Assembly: GCF_020991275.1 (NCBI RefSeq) | Contig: NZ_JAJLQY010000001.1 | Coordinates: 682,001 to 746,000 of the forward strand | Length of the DNA stretch: 64,000 bases | Direction of reading: 5' to 3' | Origin: Actinocorallia sp. API 0066 | GTDB taxonomy: Bacteria; Actinomycetota; Actinomycetes; Streptosporangiales; Streptosporangiaceae | Shown: positions 38,231 through 47,261 of the stretch, piece after piece | How positions within the stretch are numbered: position 1 is the stretch's first letter | Layout: every line of letters starts with the position of its first letter | Notes under the pieces: model-generated | Told to the model about the DNA's origin: nothing | Databases searched by the model: none | The model's input: only the letters and a program-made list of their open reading frames with translations | Made by a program: the position numbers and the translations under genes

Positions 38231-39129
38231 GATCCCTGAAGATCATCGCCGGAACCGCTCTGGTCGCGTTGGCGGCCGCCGGTTGCGGCGGCTCGTCGGA
38301 CAACCCGCTGGACGAGAAGACCACCGCGGCCACCGGAGAGACGGTGACCATCGGGTCCGCCGCGTTCCCGGAGAGCGTGCTGCTCGCGGAGATCTACGCG
38401 GGCGCGCTTGAGGCCAAGAACGTCAAGGTCGAGCGGAAGCTGAGCATCGGCGAGCGCGAGGTCTACTACAAGCTGCTGGAGACCGGCGGCATCGAGGTGC
38501 TGCCGGAGTACAACGGCGCCCTGCTCGCCTACCTTGACCCGGAGGCGGCGCTCCCGCCCACCACCGAGGAGACCAACAGCCAGATCACGGCCAAGCTGCC
38601 CGCCGGCCTGAAGATCCTGGACTCGGCCGCCGCGGAGGACAACGACTCCCTCACCGTCAGCGCCAAGACCGCCGCCGACCACAGCCTGAAGACCATCGCC
38701 GACCTCGCCCCGGTCGCCAAGGACTTCACCGTCGGCGGCCCGGCCCCGTTCGAGAAGCGCTTCAAGGACAAGCTGAACGAGGCGTACGGCCTGACGTTCA
38801 AGGAGTGGAAGCCGGACCGCTCCGGCGGCGGCAACATCCCGACCTGGCTGAAGAACGGCGACGTCCAGGTCGGCAACGTCTTCACCACCACCCCGGCGAT
38901 CGTGCTGAACGACCTCGTCGTCCTGGAGGACCCCAAGGGCGTGTTCGGCCGTCAGAACATCACCCCGCTGATCAAGGCCGACGGTGTTCCCCAGGCCGGC
39001 CAGGACGCCCTCAACGCCGTCTCGGCGAAGCTCACCACCGAGGGCCTGCTGGACCTGATGAAGAAGGTCGCGACCGACAAGACCGACCCCGCCGTCGTCG
39101 CCAAGGAATGGCTCGGCGCCAACCTGTAA
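38227..39129 (+). CDS. OpuC/OsmF-type substrate-binding lipoprotein
   Basis: 300 residues. Lipoprotein signal with lipobox LAAAGC, Cys20 being the lipidated residue. The mature part begins GGSSDNPL and has the OpuAC/ProX fold pattern (TIGSAAFPESVLLAEIYAGALE, VLPEYNGALLAYL, VGNVFTTTPAIVLNDLVVLEDP). Family members bind quaternary ammonium compounds in an aromatic cage. TTG start overlaps the permease stop. Because egtABCD lie directly upstream, ergothioneine or hercynine (both histidine betaines) are candidate ligands besides glycine betaine. Confidence 0.9.
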   Translation: MRSLKIIAGTALVALAAAGCGGSSDNPLDEKTTAATGETVTIGSAAFPESVLLAEIYAGALEAKNVKVERKLSIGEREVYYKLLETGGIEVLPEYNGALLAYLDPEAALPPTTEETNSQITAKLPAGLKILDSAAAEDNDSLTVSAKTAADHSLKTIADLAPVAKDFTVGGPAPFEKRFKDKLNEAYGLTFKEWKPDRSGGGNIPTWLKNGDVQVGNVFTTTPAIVLNDLVVLEDPKGVFGRQNITPLIKADGVPQAGQDALNAVSAKLTTEGLLDLMKKVATDKTDPAVVAKEWLGANL

Positions 39130-39147
39130 GGCGGACCATCGAACACA

Positions 39148-39173
39148 GCCTGGGGGGCGGCCGCCCCCCAGGC
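39148..39173. repeat. 26-bp perfect palindrome, member of a dispersed repeat
   Basis: GCCTGGGGGGCGG is followed directly by its reverse complement. With flanking bases it reads ATCGAACACAGCC..., which recurs in the hutU 3' repeats (44239-44265, 44309-44325) with the same GAACAC-GC-GGGGG order. Sits 18 nt after the binding-protein stop, so it can also act as a hairpin at the end of the operon. Confidence 0.65.
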
Positions 39174-39197
39174 CGTAGGGCCGGTTCAAACACAAAA

Positions 39198-39234
39198 CCG
39201 TGTTCGCGGACCCGGGCAAAGTCCGCGAACACGG
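39198..39234. terminator. strong hairpin between opuC operon and sigma-partner gene
   Basis: Perfect 14-bp stem CCGTGTTCGCGGAC / GTCCGCGAACACGG around a 9-nt loop. Flanked by AAAA on the left and TTCGTT on the right, so it may work in both directions. Second hairpin after the transporter operon. Confidence 0.75.
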
Positions 39235-39408
39235 CTTCGTTCCGCCGATGATCCCTTCGCGCGACCAGGTGGCCGCTCGCACAACGGGATCGCTGCGCCA
39301 CCCGGACCGGAGGGCGCTCGGAGATCTCCGGCGGTCCCGGACGCCCCGGGCTGACGGGAACGGGGGCAGAACCCGTCGTGGGCGTCCGGAGTCTTCAGTT
39401 GTGGTCGG

Positions 39409-39424
39409 GGGCCCGTGCGGGCCC
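39409..39424 (-). terminator. short hairpin downstream of sigma-partner gene
   Basis: GGGCCC, GTGC loop, GGGCCC: a 6-bp GC stem 22 nt beyond the stop of the convergent minus-strand gene. The rest of the interval 39130-39446 shows no gene. Confidence 0.45.
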
Positions 39425-39446
39425 ATGGGTCAGGGGGTCGTGGGGG

Positions 39447-40253
39447 TCACCGCTGGGGCGGGTTCCACAGGTCGGCGAGATCGGGCAGCACCACGTCCGG
39501 CAGGATCGCCTTGTCGTGTTTGCCCGGCCTGCCGTGTCCGTCGTGCTTGTCCTTGCGGTCGTGCCGGTTCTTGCCGTCGCGGTCCCAGCCCTGCGGCCAG
39601 CCGTTCTGCCAGTCCCGCCAGTCGCGCTCGGACGGCCAGTCCTTCGGCCAGTCCGTCGGGACGCCGCCCTGCCCGGTCACCAGCGCCTTGCAGAGGGCCA
39701 GCGCCTTCTGCCTGCCGCCCGCCGCCTTGATGAGCGGCTCCAGCTGCTTGCGCGACTTGCCGTCGAGCAGCGCCTTGCACAGCTCCAGCGCCGACGGCGA
39801 GGCCGCCGGCGCGGGGGTGACGGGCGCGGGCGCCTGCTTGCGGGTGAGCGGAGGCGCGCTCATCGAGGGTGTGGGCTTCTTCGGAGTGCTGACCGGGTTG
39901 CGGCCCGGCACCCCGCCACTGGCGATCGCCACCCCGCCCACGGCGCCCACCACCAGAACCGCCCCGGAGACCCTGATCGTCCAGGCCCGGGCCGACCTGC
40001 GGCTGAGTACTGCTGGCAGCGGTGATGACCTCACCCCTCGGTGCGCGCCCCGCCGGGGGGCGGAGCTGATCGGACTTCCCTGCGCGAACGCCTCCTGGAA
40101 GGCCGCCATGACGTTCTCCTCGCCCGCCAGCTCCTCGGGACGGCCGGGTGAGGCCGCCGCCGCGAGCAGGTCGGTGAGAGGTCCGTCGTGGCCTGCCGAA
40201 TTCCCGCCGAGCATCTGCTCGGCGGCCCTCCGGCTGATCCGTCTGGCGTTCAT
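39447..40253 (-). CDS. membrane protein paired with ECF sigma factor (possible anti-sigma)
   Basis: 268 residues. Cytoplasmic N-terminal ~95 residues, one membrane helix (RVSGAVLVVGAVGGVAIAS), then an extracytoplasmic part with two LCKALL/LCKALV repeats and a C-terminus of alternating Trp/Asp and His/Lys (DWPKDWPSERDWRDW, HDRKDKHDGHG). No Zn-type anti-sigma HxxxCxxC motif was seen, so an anti-sigma role rests only on its position 34 nt after the sigma gene. ATG 40253 has GAGAAGTGAG upstream. Gene is otherwise unrecognised. Confidence 0.7.
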   Translation of the reverse strand: MNARRISRRAAEQMLGGNSAGHDGPLTDLLAAAASPGRPEELAGEENVMAAFQEAFAQGSPISSAPRRGAHRGVRSSPLPAVLSRRSARAWTIRVSGAVLVVGAVGGVAIASGGVPGRNPVSTPKKPTPSMSAPPLTRKQAPAPVTPAPAASPSALELCKALLDGKSRKQLEPLIKAAGGRQKALALCKALVTGQGGVPTDWPKDWPSERDWRDWQNGWPQGWDRDGKNRHDRKDKHDGHGRPGKHDKAILPDVVLPDLADLWNPPQR

Positions 40254-40287
40254 CTCACTTCTCTCAGCGTCGGGGTGGACGAAAGTG

Positions 40288-40884
40288 TCACTGGAGTTCT
40301 CCGGCGAGTTTTCGCAGACCTCGGTAGGCCGCGGTGCGCACCGCGCCCGCCCGCTTGCCGAGCACCTGGCCGGCGGTCTTGGCGTCGAGCCCGAGGACGA
40401 CGCGCAGCAGCACCGCCTCGGCCTGGTCGCGCGGCAGCCGCATGATGAGCCGCAGGGCACGTTCGGTGCCGAGCCCGTCGAGCGCGCTGAGCGCCGTGTC
40501 ATGATCCCCCGCCACCCCGGTCAGCTCCTCCAGCGGGGTGTCCGCACGCGGCCTCCTCTGCCGCATCCGGACATGGTCGAGGGCGCGGTTGCGGGCGATC
40601 GTGGTGGCCCAGCCACGGAAACCGTCGTAGGTGCCGCGGAAGGACGGCAGGTCCCGGACGATGTGGAGCCACGCCTCCGACGCGATGTCCTCGGCGTCCT
40701 CGGCCACGAGCGCGCGGAGGTAACGCAGGAGCCTGGGTTGGAGGTCCTGGTAGACGCTTCGGAAAGCCGCCTCGTCGCCCTGCTGGGCCAGCCCGACGAG
40801 CACCGAGAGTTCGGCTTCGTCGGCGGGAGTCCGCTGCGCCACCTTCCGATCCACCCGCCTAACTATGGTCGTTCGACGGGGCAT
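40288..40884 (-). CDS. ECF-type RNA polymerase sigma factor
   Basis: 198 residues. Region 2 is [32 protein letters not shown] in pieces, with [18 protein letters not shown]; region 4 is [44 protein letters not shown]. Linker has a plain TGVAGD stretch. ATG 40884 is used, though no good ribosome site precedes it; GTG codons 30-50 nt in are alternatives. Divergent from hutH, with ~100 nt between. Confidence 0.9.
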   Translation of the reverse strand: MPRRTTIVRRVDRKVAQRTPADEAELSVLVGLAQQGDEAAFRSVYQDLQPRLLRYLRALVAEDAEDIASEAWLHIVRDLPSFRGTYDGFRGWATTIARNRALDHVRMRQRRPRADTPLEELTGVAGDHDTALSALDGLGTERALRLIMRLPRDQAEAVLLRVVLGLDAKTAGQVLGKRAGAVRTAAYRGLRKLAGELQ

Positions 40885-40985
40885 AAGTGAACAGGTCAGG
40901 ACTTTTCCAGTTTCTTTTCGTCGGGCGTGGGCATCCGGCGTCCGGGCGGGTGTGTCGGGCCGGTCCATCCGGGCAGGACTAGGGC

Positions 40986-42545
40986 ATGGGGGCAGCAGGG
41001 GCCGGCGACCCGCTCGTCGAGGTGGGCGTGGGTCCGCTCACGGTCGAGCAGGTCGTCGCGGTGGCGCGGCGCGGCACCCTGGTCGGGCTGACCGGGGAGG
41101 CGCTCACCGCGATGTCGGCCGCGCGCGCCCGGGTCGAGGAGCTGGCCGCGCTGCCCACTCCCGTCTACGGCGTCTCCACCGGGTTCGGCGCGCTCGCCAC
41201 CCGGTTCATCGACCCCGCCCAGCGCGTCCGCCTCCAGACGTCGCTGGTCCGCTCGCACGCGGCGACCAGCGGGCCCGAGGTCGAGCGCGAGGTCGTCAGG
41301 GCGATGATGCTGCTGCGCCTGGCCACCCTGGCCACCGGACGCACCGGGGTCAGGCCGCGCGTCGCGCTCACCCTCGCCTCGGTGCTCAACGCGGGCATCA
41401 CCCCGGTCGTGGGAGAGTACGGCTCGCTCGGCTGCTCCGGCGATCTCGCGCCGCTCGCGCACTGCGCGCTCGCCCTCACCGGCGAGGGCGACGTGCGGGA
41501 CGGCGCGGGCGCCGTCCGTCCGGCCGCCGCCGCGCTCGCCGACGCGGGCATCCACCCGGTGGTCCTCGCCGCGAAAGAGGGCCTCGCGCTCATCAACGGC
41601 ACCGATGGGATGCTCGGCATGCTCGTCCTCGCCCTCGTGGACTTCCGGCTGCTGCTGCGCACCGCCGACGTCGCCGCCGCGATGAGCGTCGAGGCGCTGC
41701 TCGGCACCGACCGCGCCTTCGCCCCCGAGCTCGTCGCGCTGCGCCCGCACCCCGGCCAGGCCGTCTCGGCGGCCAACCTGACGGCGCTGCTGGCGGACTC
41801 GGGCATCATGGCGTCGCACCGGGGCCCCGAGTGCACCCGCGTGCAGGACGCCTACTCGCTGCGCTGCGCCCCGCAGGTCGCCGGGGCCGCCCGCGACACG
41901 CTCGCGCACGCGGCCGTCATCGCCGAGCGGGAGCTGGCCGCCGCCGTCGACAACCCGGTGGTGACGGCCGACGGAAGGGTCGAGTCGAACGGCAACTTCC
42001 ACGGCGCGCCGCTGGCCTACGCGCTGGACTTCCTGGCCATCCCCGTCGCCGACGTCGCCTCGATGTCCGAGCGGCGCACCGACCGCATGCTCGACAAAGC
42101 GCGCTCGAACGGGCTGCCGCCCTTCCTCGCCGAGGACCCCGGCGTCGATTCAGGGATGATGATCGCCCAGTACACGCAGGCTTCGATCGTCGCCGAGCTG
42201 AAACGGCTCGCCGTCCCCGCCTCGGTGGACTCCCTTCCGTCGTCGGCGATGCAGGAGGACCACGTCTCGCTCGGCTGGAACGCGGCGCGCAAGCTGCGCC
42301 GCGCCCTCGACGGGCTCGCCCGGGTGCTCGCCGTGGAGATCGTCACCGCGGCCCGCGCCCTCGACCTGCGCGCCCCGCTGCGCGCCGCCCCCGCGACGGC
42401 CGCCGTGGTGCGGGCGCTGCGCCACCGGGTGCCGCCGCCCGGCCCCGACCGCTTCCTCGCGCCCGAGCTGGAGGCCGCCTTCAGGCTCGTGCGCCGGGGC
42501 ACCCTGCTTCAAGCCGCCGAGGCCGTGACGGGGCCGCTGCCGTAG
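40986..42545 (+). CDS. hutH: histidine ammonia-lyase
   Basis: 519 residues. Active Tyr61 (VYGVSTGFG) and the MIO loop at 150-152, which reads Cys-Ser-Gly ([14 protein letters not shown]) instead of the usual Ala-Ser-Gly. The CTCGGCTGCTCCGGC codons make this unambiguous. Further blocks: [29 protein letters not shown]. It deaminates histidine to urocanate. hutU follows 8 nt later. Identity as a hut gene is supported by hutU and hutF downstream. Whether the Cys changes cyclisation or substrate range is not known. Confidence 0.92.
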   Translation: MGAAGAGDPLVEVGVGPLTVEQVVAVARRGTLVGLTGEALTAMSAARARVEELAALPTPVYGVSTGFGALATRFIDPAQRVRLQTSLVRSHAATSGPEVEREVVRAMMLLRLATLATGRTGVRPRVALTLASVLNAGITPVVGEYGSLGCSGDLAPLAHCALALTGEGDVRDGAGAVRPAAAALADAGIHPVVLAAKEGLALINGTDGMLGMLVLALVDFRLLLRTADVAAAMSVEALLGTDRAFAPELVALRPHPGQAVSAANLTALLADSGIMASHRGPECTRVQDAYSLRCAPQVAGAARDTLAHAAVIAERELAAAVDNPVVTADGRVESNGNFHGAPLAYALDFLAIPVADVASMSERRTDRMLDKARSNGLPPFLAEDPGVDSGMMIAQYTQASIVAELKRLAVPASVDSLPSSAMQEDHVSLGWNAARKLRRALDGLARVLAVEIVTAARALDLRAPLRAAPATAAVVRALRHRVPPPGPDRFLAPELEAAFRLVRRGTLLQAAEAVTGPLP

Positions 42546-42553
42546 GAGGACGG

Positions 42554-44335
42554 ATGAGCCACTTTCCCGCGCGCGCCGCGCGCGGCACGCTACTCACCGC
42601 CAAGGGCTGGCCCCAGGAGGCGGCGCTCCGCATGCTCGACAACAACCTCGACCCCGAGGTCGCCGAGCACCCGGACGAGCTCGTCGTCTACGGCGGCACG
42701 GGCAAGGCGGCCCGCAACCGGGAGTGTTACGCGGCGATCCGGCGCGGCCTCACCGAGCTGGACGACGACGAGACGCTCCTCGTCCAGTCCGGCAAGCCCG
42801 TCGGGGTGTTCCGGACGCACGAGTGGGCGCCGCGCGTGCTCATCGCCAACTCCAACCTTGTCCCGGAATGGGCGAACTGGGAGGAGTTCCGCCGTCTCGA
42901 ACACCTCGGGCTGACCATGTACGGCCAGATGACAGCGGGCTCGTGGATCTACATCGGCACCCAGGGCATCCTCCAGGGCACCTACGAGACGTTCGCGGCG
43001 GTCGCCCGTAAGCGGTTCGGCGGCTCCCTCGCCGGGACGATCACGCTGACGGCGGGGCTCGGCGGGATGGGCGGGGCGCAGCCTTTGGCCGTCACCATGA
43101 ACGGCGGCGTGGCGATCTGCGTGGAGTGCGACCCGTCCCGGATCGACCGGAGGGTGGAGGGCGGCTACTGCGACGTCCAGGTCCTCACCGTCGGGGAGGC
43201 GCTGGAACTCGCGGTGCAGGCCAGGGACGAGCGGCGCGCGCTCTCGATCGGGGTGCTCGGCAACGCGTGCGAGGTGGTGCCGGAACTGCTGGCGGCGGGC
43301 GCGCCCGTGGACGTCGTCACCGACCAGACGTCGGCGCACGACCCGCTCAGGTACCTGCCCGAGGGCGTCCCGTTCGACGCGTGGGCGGAGCTGCGCGAGG
43401 CCGACCCCGTCGGGTTCGCGCACCGGGCGCGGGCGTCGATGGCCAGGCACGTCGAGGCGATGGTCGGGTTCCAGGACGCGGGCGCCGAGGTGTTCGACTA
43501 CGGCAACTCGCTGCGGGCCGAGGCCAGGCTCGGCGGGTACGCGCGGGCGTTCGCCTACCCGGGATTCGTTCCCGCCTATATCCGGCCGCTGTTCTGCGAG
43601 GGCAAGGGGCCGTTCCGGTGGGCCGCGCTGTCCGGTTCGTCCGCCGACATCGCGGCGACCGACCGGGCCGTCCTCGACCTCTTCCCCGAGGACGAGGCGC
43701 TGGCCCGGTGGATCCGGATGGCCGGGAAACGGGTGCGCTTCCAGGGGCTGCCCGCGCGGATCTGCTGGCTCGGCTACGGCGAACGCGCGGCGGCCGGGTT
43801 GCGGTTCAACGAGATGGTCGCGCGCGGCGAGATCACCGCGCCGCTCGCCATCGGCCGCGACCACCTGGACTGCGGCTCGGTCGCCTCGCCCTACCGCGAG
43901 ACGGAGGCGATGGCCGACGGGTCCGACGCCATAGCCGACTGGCCGCTGCTCAACGCCCTGCTCAACACCGCGTCGGGCGCGTCATGGGTGTCGATCCACG
44001 AGGGGGGCGGCGTGGGCATCGGGAAGTCCGTACACGCGGGCCAGGTGTGCGTCGCCGACGGGACGGGCCTCGCCGCCCGCAAACTGGAACGGGTCCTCAC
44101 CAACGATCCAGGGCTCGGCGTCGCCCGACTCGCCGACGCCGGATACCCGCGAGCCCGCGAGGTGGCCTTGGAACGCGGCGTCACCATCCCGATGAATCCC
44201 GACGAAGTCGGGGTCGCGAAGCGGCCGACCTCCGGGCCTATTGAACACGGCCCGGGGGCGGCCGCTCCCGACGAAGTCGGGGTCGCGAAGCGGCCGACCT
44301 CCGGGCCTATTGAACACAGCACGGGGGAGGTCTGA
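42554..44335 (+). CDS. hutU: urocanate hydratase with repeat-encoded C-terminal tail
   Basis: 593 residues; urocanases are normally ~550-560. Core blocks are [61 protein letters not shown] and [20 protein letters not shown] in pieces. It hydrates urocanate to imidazolonepropionate with tightly bound NAD. After ERGVTIPM, where homologues end, ~42 extra residues follow: two copies of [17 protein letters not shown] encoded by a 69-bp tandem repeat. GGAGG lies 5 nt before the ATG. Stop overlaps the next ATG. Confidence 0.93.
   Translation: MSHFPARAARGTLLTAKGWPQEAALRMLDNNLDPEVAEHPDELVVYGGTGKAARNRECYAAIRRGLTELDDDETLLVQSGKPVGVFRTHEWAPRVLIANSNLVPEWANWEEFRRLEHLGLTMYGQMTAGSWIYIGTQGILQGTYETFAAVARKRFGGSLAGTITLTAGLGGMGGAQPLAVTMNGGVAICVECDPSRIDRRVEGGYCDVQVLTVGEALELAVQARDERRALSIGVLGNACEVVPELLAAGAPVDVVTDQTSAHDPLRYLPEGVPFDAWAELREADPVGFAHRARASMARHVEAMVGFQDAGAEVFDYGNSLRAEARLGGYARAFAYPGFVPAYIRPLFCEGKGPFRWAALSGSSADIAATDRAVLDLFPEDEALARWIRMAGKRVRFQGLPARICWLGYGERAAAGLRFNEMVARGEITAPLAIGRDHLDCGSVASPYRETEAMADGSDAIADWPLLNALLNTASGASWVSIHEGGGVGIGKSVHAGQVCVADGTGLAARKLERVLTNDPGLGVARLADAGYPRAREVALERGVTIPMNPDEVGVAKRPTSGPIEHGPGAAAPDEVGVAKRPTSGPIEHSTGEV
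44198..44325. repeat. 69-bp tandem direct repeat in hutU 3' end
   Basis: Unit 1 starts at 44198, unit 2 at 44267, both opening CCCGACGAAGTCGGGG; they are identical for ~55 bp through CCTATTGAACAC and nearly so to GGGGG. Each unit opens with a 6-bp hairpin CCCGAC-GAA-GTCGGG and contains GGTCG...CGACC. The GAACAC(A/G)GC-CGGGGGCGGCCGC part recurs after the transporter operon near 39140-39165. Since 69 is a multiple of 3, hutU stays in frame. Confidence 0.85.
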
Positions 44336-45540
44336 TGGCCGCGTTCGCCGCGCTGTGGGAGTCGCTGCTGCCGATCGGCCGCGACCCGGTGACGGGCGGC
44401 TACCACCGGATCGCGTGGTCGGAACCCGAGCTGCGCTGCCGCGCCTGGTTCACCCACGAGGCCGAACGGCGCGACCTGACCGTCGAGCGCGACGGCAACG
44501 GGAACCTGTTCGCGTGGTGGGTGGAGGGGCGCGGCCAGGCCGTCCTCACCGGCAGCCACTTCGACTCGGTGCCCGGCGGCGGCGCCTTCGACGGGCCGCT
44601 CGGCATCGTCTCCGCGTTCGCCGCCCTCGACCTGCTGCGCGCCGAGGGCTACCGGCCCGCCCACCCCATCGGGATCGCCGCGTTCGCCGAGGAGGAGGGC
44701 TCCCGGTTCGGCATCTCCTGTCTGGGTTCGCGGCTTCTGTCGGGGGAGATCGACCCGGACCGGGCGCGGGTACTGGCCGACGCCGAGGGGGTCACCTTCG
44801 CCGAAGCCGTTACGGCCGACCTGGGGCCCGGTGCCCTGGACGCGTTCCGGATCGGGCGTGACGATGCCCTGCTGGGGCGGATCGGATGCTTTGTGGAACT
44901 CCACGTAGAGCAGGGGCGTGCCTTGGACGTCCCCGTGGGCGTCGCGGGGGCCATCTGGCCGCACGGGCGGTGGCGGCTCGACTTCGCCGGGCGCGGCGAC
45001 CACGCCGGATCCACCCGCCTGGAGGACAGGCACGACCCGATGCAGCCGTTCGGGCACGCCGTCATCGCCGCGCGCGAGGCGGCCGAACGGCACGGGGCCC
45101 GCGCCACCATCGGCCGGGTCAACACCGTGCCCGGCGGCACGAACGTCATCGCCTCGCACGTCACGGCCTGGCTGGACGCGCGCGGGCCCGGCGACGAGGT
45201 GGTCCGGGCGACCGTCGCGGAGATCCGGGAACGGGTGTCCCTCGCGGCGGCCTTCCACGGCGTCGAGTTCGGCCTGACGCCCGAGTCGTACACGCCGCTC
45301 GTCGACTTCGACCCCGACTTGCGCAAACGGATGCTCGCCGCGCTCGGCGGCGTGCCCGTCCTGCCGACCGCCGCCGGACACGACGCGGGCATCCTCGCGG
45401 CCCGGCTGCCGACCGCGATGCTCTTCGTGCGGAACCCCACCGGCGTCTCGCACGCGCCCGAGGAACACGTCACCGAGGAGGACTGCATGGCCGGGGTCGC
45501 CGCCCTCGCCGCCGTCCTGCGCGACCTGGCGGGTGCCTGA
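44335..45540 (+). CDS. M20-family amidohydrolase of hut operon (allantoate amidohydrolase-like)
   Basis: 401 residues. Metal-binding GSHFDSVPGGGAFDGPLG and AFAEEEGSRFG (M20 His/Asp/Glu), dimer domain HVEQG...HAGSTRLEDRHDP, and TAAGHDAG at the end. Annotated elsewhere as allantoate amidohydrolase or N-carbamoyl-amino-acid hydrolase. In actinomycetes such a gene lies between hutU and hutF, so it probably hydrolyses N-formylglutamate, the HutF product, taking the place of HutG. That role is inferred from context. ATG overlaps the hutU stop; stop overlaps hutF. Confidence 0.85.
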   Translation: MAAFAALWESLLPIGRDPVTGGYHRIAWSEPELRCRAWFTHEAERRDLTVERDGNGNLFAWWVEGRGQAVLTGSHFDSVPGGGAFDGPLGIVSAFAALDLLRAEGYRPAHPIGIAAFAEEEGSRFGISCLGSRLLSGEIDPDRARVLADAEGVTFAEAVTADLGPGALDAFRIGRDDALLGRIGCFVELHVEQGRALDVPVGVAGAIWPHGRWRLDFAGRGDHAGSTRLEDRHDPMQPFGHAVIAAREAAERHGARATIGRVNTVPGGTNVIASHVTAWLDARGPGDEVVRATVAEIRERVSLAAAFHGVEFGLTPESYTPLVDFDPDLRKRMLAALGGVPVLPTAAGHDAGILAARLPTAMLFVRNPTGVSHAPEEHVTEEDCMAGVAALAAVLRDLAGA

Positions 45541-46877
45541 TGCGCTGGCACGCCGAACTCGCCTGGACCGGAGACGGACTCGCCGAGGACGTCCTCATCG
45601 AAGCGCACGGAGGCAGGTTCACCACCATCCGGCCCGGCACCCACCGTCCGTCTGACGCGTTTGTGCTTTCGGGCCTCACCCTGCCCGGCTTCGCCAACAC
45701 CCACTCGCACGCCTTCCACCGGGCCCTGCGCGGCCGCGTCCAGCAGGGCGAGGGCACCTTCTGGAGCTGGCGCGAACGCATGTACGCCGCCGCCGAACGG
45801 CTCACGCCCGAGACGTACTTCGAGGTGGCCCGCGCCGCCTACGGCGAGATGGCGCTCGCCGGGATCACCTGCGTGGGCGAGTTCCACTACGTCCACCACC
45901 AGCCGGACGGCACCCCCTACAGCGACCCCAACGCGATGGGAGACGCCCTCGTGGAGGCGGCCATGCAGGCGGGCATCCGTCTGACGCTGCTGGACGCCCT
46001 CTACCTGCGCGGCGGCCCCGGCAAGCCGCTACGAGGCGCGCAACGCCGCTTCGGAGACGGCGACGCCGCCATCTGGGCCGCCCGAGTCACCGCCCTACGC
46101 ACCCGCACCCTCCAGTTGCCGCACGTGAAGGTGGGCGCCGCCGTCCACTCGGTGCGCGCCGTGCCCCGCGACCAGTTGCCCGTCGCCGTCGCGTGGGCCC
46201 GCGACCACGAGGCGCCCCTGCACGTCCACCTCTCCGAGCAGCGCGCCGAGAACGACGGCTGCCTGGCCGAACACGGCCTCACCCCCACCCGGGTCCTGGC
46301 CGAGGCCGGCGCCCTGGGCCCCCGCACCGTGGCCGTCCACGCCACCCACATCACCGCCGCCGACCTCGACCTCCTGTCGGGCACCGGCACCGGCATCTGC
46401 CTCTGCCCGACCACCGAACGCGACCTGGCCGACGGCATAGGCCCGTCCGCCGCCCTCCGCGACGCGGGCTGCGACATCAGCCTGGGCACCGACCAACACG
46501 CTCTCATCGACATGTTCGCCGAAGCCCGAGACGTCGAATGGGGCGAACGCCTCAAATCCGGCCACCGAGGCACCTGGACCCCCTACGAACTCCTCACCGC
46601 CGCCACCTCCACCGGCCACGAAGCTTTGGGCTGGCCCGACGCCGGCCGCCTGGAACCCGGCGCCAGAGCCGACCTAGTAACCATCTCCCTGGACTCCGTC
46701 CGCCTAGCCGGCACCGACCCGTCCACCGCCCCCTCCACCGCCATCTTCGCCGCCTCCCCCTCCGACATCCACCACGTGGTCGTCTCCGGCCGCCACATAG
46801 TCCGAGACCACCACCACACCCTCCTCCCCCCCGTCCCCACCCTCCTAACCGAAGCCATCCACAACCTCTGGTCCTAA
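45540..46877 (+). CDS. hutF: formimidoylglutamate deiminase
   Basis: 445 residues, amidohydrolase superfamily. Metal motif NTHSHAFHRAL, HVHLSEQ, HATHITAADL and LGTDQHALIDMF are diagnostic of HutF, which turns N-formimidoylglutamate into N-formylglutamate and ammonia. ATG overlaps the preceding stop (TGATG). Last gene of this hut operon; hutI is absent here and is found at 57593-58747 on the other strand. A small CCCGTC-ACGC-GACGGG hairpin at 46929-46944 may serve as terminator. Confidence 0.93.
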   Translation: MRWHAELAWTGDGLAEDVLIEAHGGRFTTIRPGTHRPSDAFVLSGLTLPGFANTHSHAFHRALRGRVQQGEGTFWSWRERMYAAAERLTPETYFEVARAAYGEMALAGITCVGEFHYVHHQPDGTPYSDPNAMGDALVEAAMQAGIRLTLLDALYLRGGPGKPLRGAQRRFGDGDAAIWAARVTALRTRTLQLPHVKVGAAVHSVRAVPRDQLPVAVAWARDHEAPLHVHLSEQRAENDGCLAEHGLTPTRVLAEAGALGPRTVAVHATHITAADLDLLSGTGTGICLCPTTERDLADGIGPSAALRDAGCDISLGTDQHALIDMFAEARDVEWGERLKSGHRGTWTPYELLTAATSTGHEALGWPDAGRLEPGARADLVTISLDSVRLAGTDPSTAPSTAIFAASPSDIHHVVVSGRHIVRDHHHTLLPPVPTLLTEAIHNLWS

Positions 46878-46983
46878 CCCTCCCGCCGCGCTTTCCCGGC
46901 CCCGGGACCCAGACACACAAGCCCCGACCCCGTCACGCGACGGGTGGGAACGTCCCCGCCCCCACCCGCCTCCGGCAGCGCCC

Positions 46984-47225
46984 CTAGGACGCCGCCCTTG
47001 CTCCCTGGAAGTTGGCCTCGCTCAGATCGCAGTCCCGGAAGACCACGTCCCTGAGCGTGGCGAAGCGGAACGAGGCGAGGTCCGCGCGGCATCCGGTGAA
47101 CAGGACGGCGTCCCCAAAATCGACGGACAGATAGACCCCGTCCTCATCGAGGACACGGCCCGGAACGAGCGCGTCCGGAATTCTGGGGGCGACGGGTTCG
47201 GCTTGTCGCCCTGTCGAACCGCCAT
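46984..47225 (-). pseudogene. pentapeptide-repeat protein gene with one-base frameshift
   Basis: The minus strand has a start with reading MAVRQGDKPNPSPP at 47225. A C run (GGGGG at 47185-47189 on +) then ends one base short. Adding one C restores a frame RIPDALVPG...DVVFRDCDLSEANFQGA ending at TAG 46984, giving ~80 residues. The A(D/N)LxF-type pentads (ADLASFRFA, CDLSEANFQGA) identify a pentapeptide-repeat protein. The downstream frame alone has no ATG/GTG/TTG. Either a true pseudogene or a sequencing error in the homopolymer. Confidence 0.7.
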
Positions 47226-47261
47226 ACCGGTGAGCCTACCGTCGTGGCCCGTCGAAGCAGG

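Noticed and set aside
44198..44325. CRISPR array
   Set aside because: Only two adjacent units with no spacers, lying inside a coding frame, and no cas genes; a tandem duplication explains it.
46878..46983. Small gene between hutF and the pentapeptide pseudogene
   Set aside because: No start with a ribosome site and no motif; only a short GC hairpin is visible.
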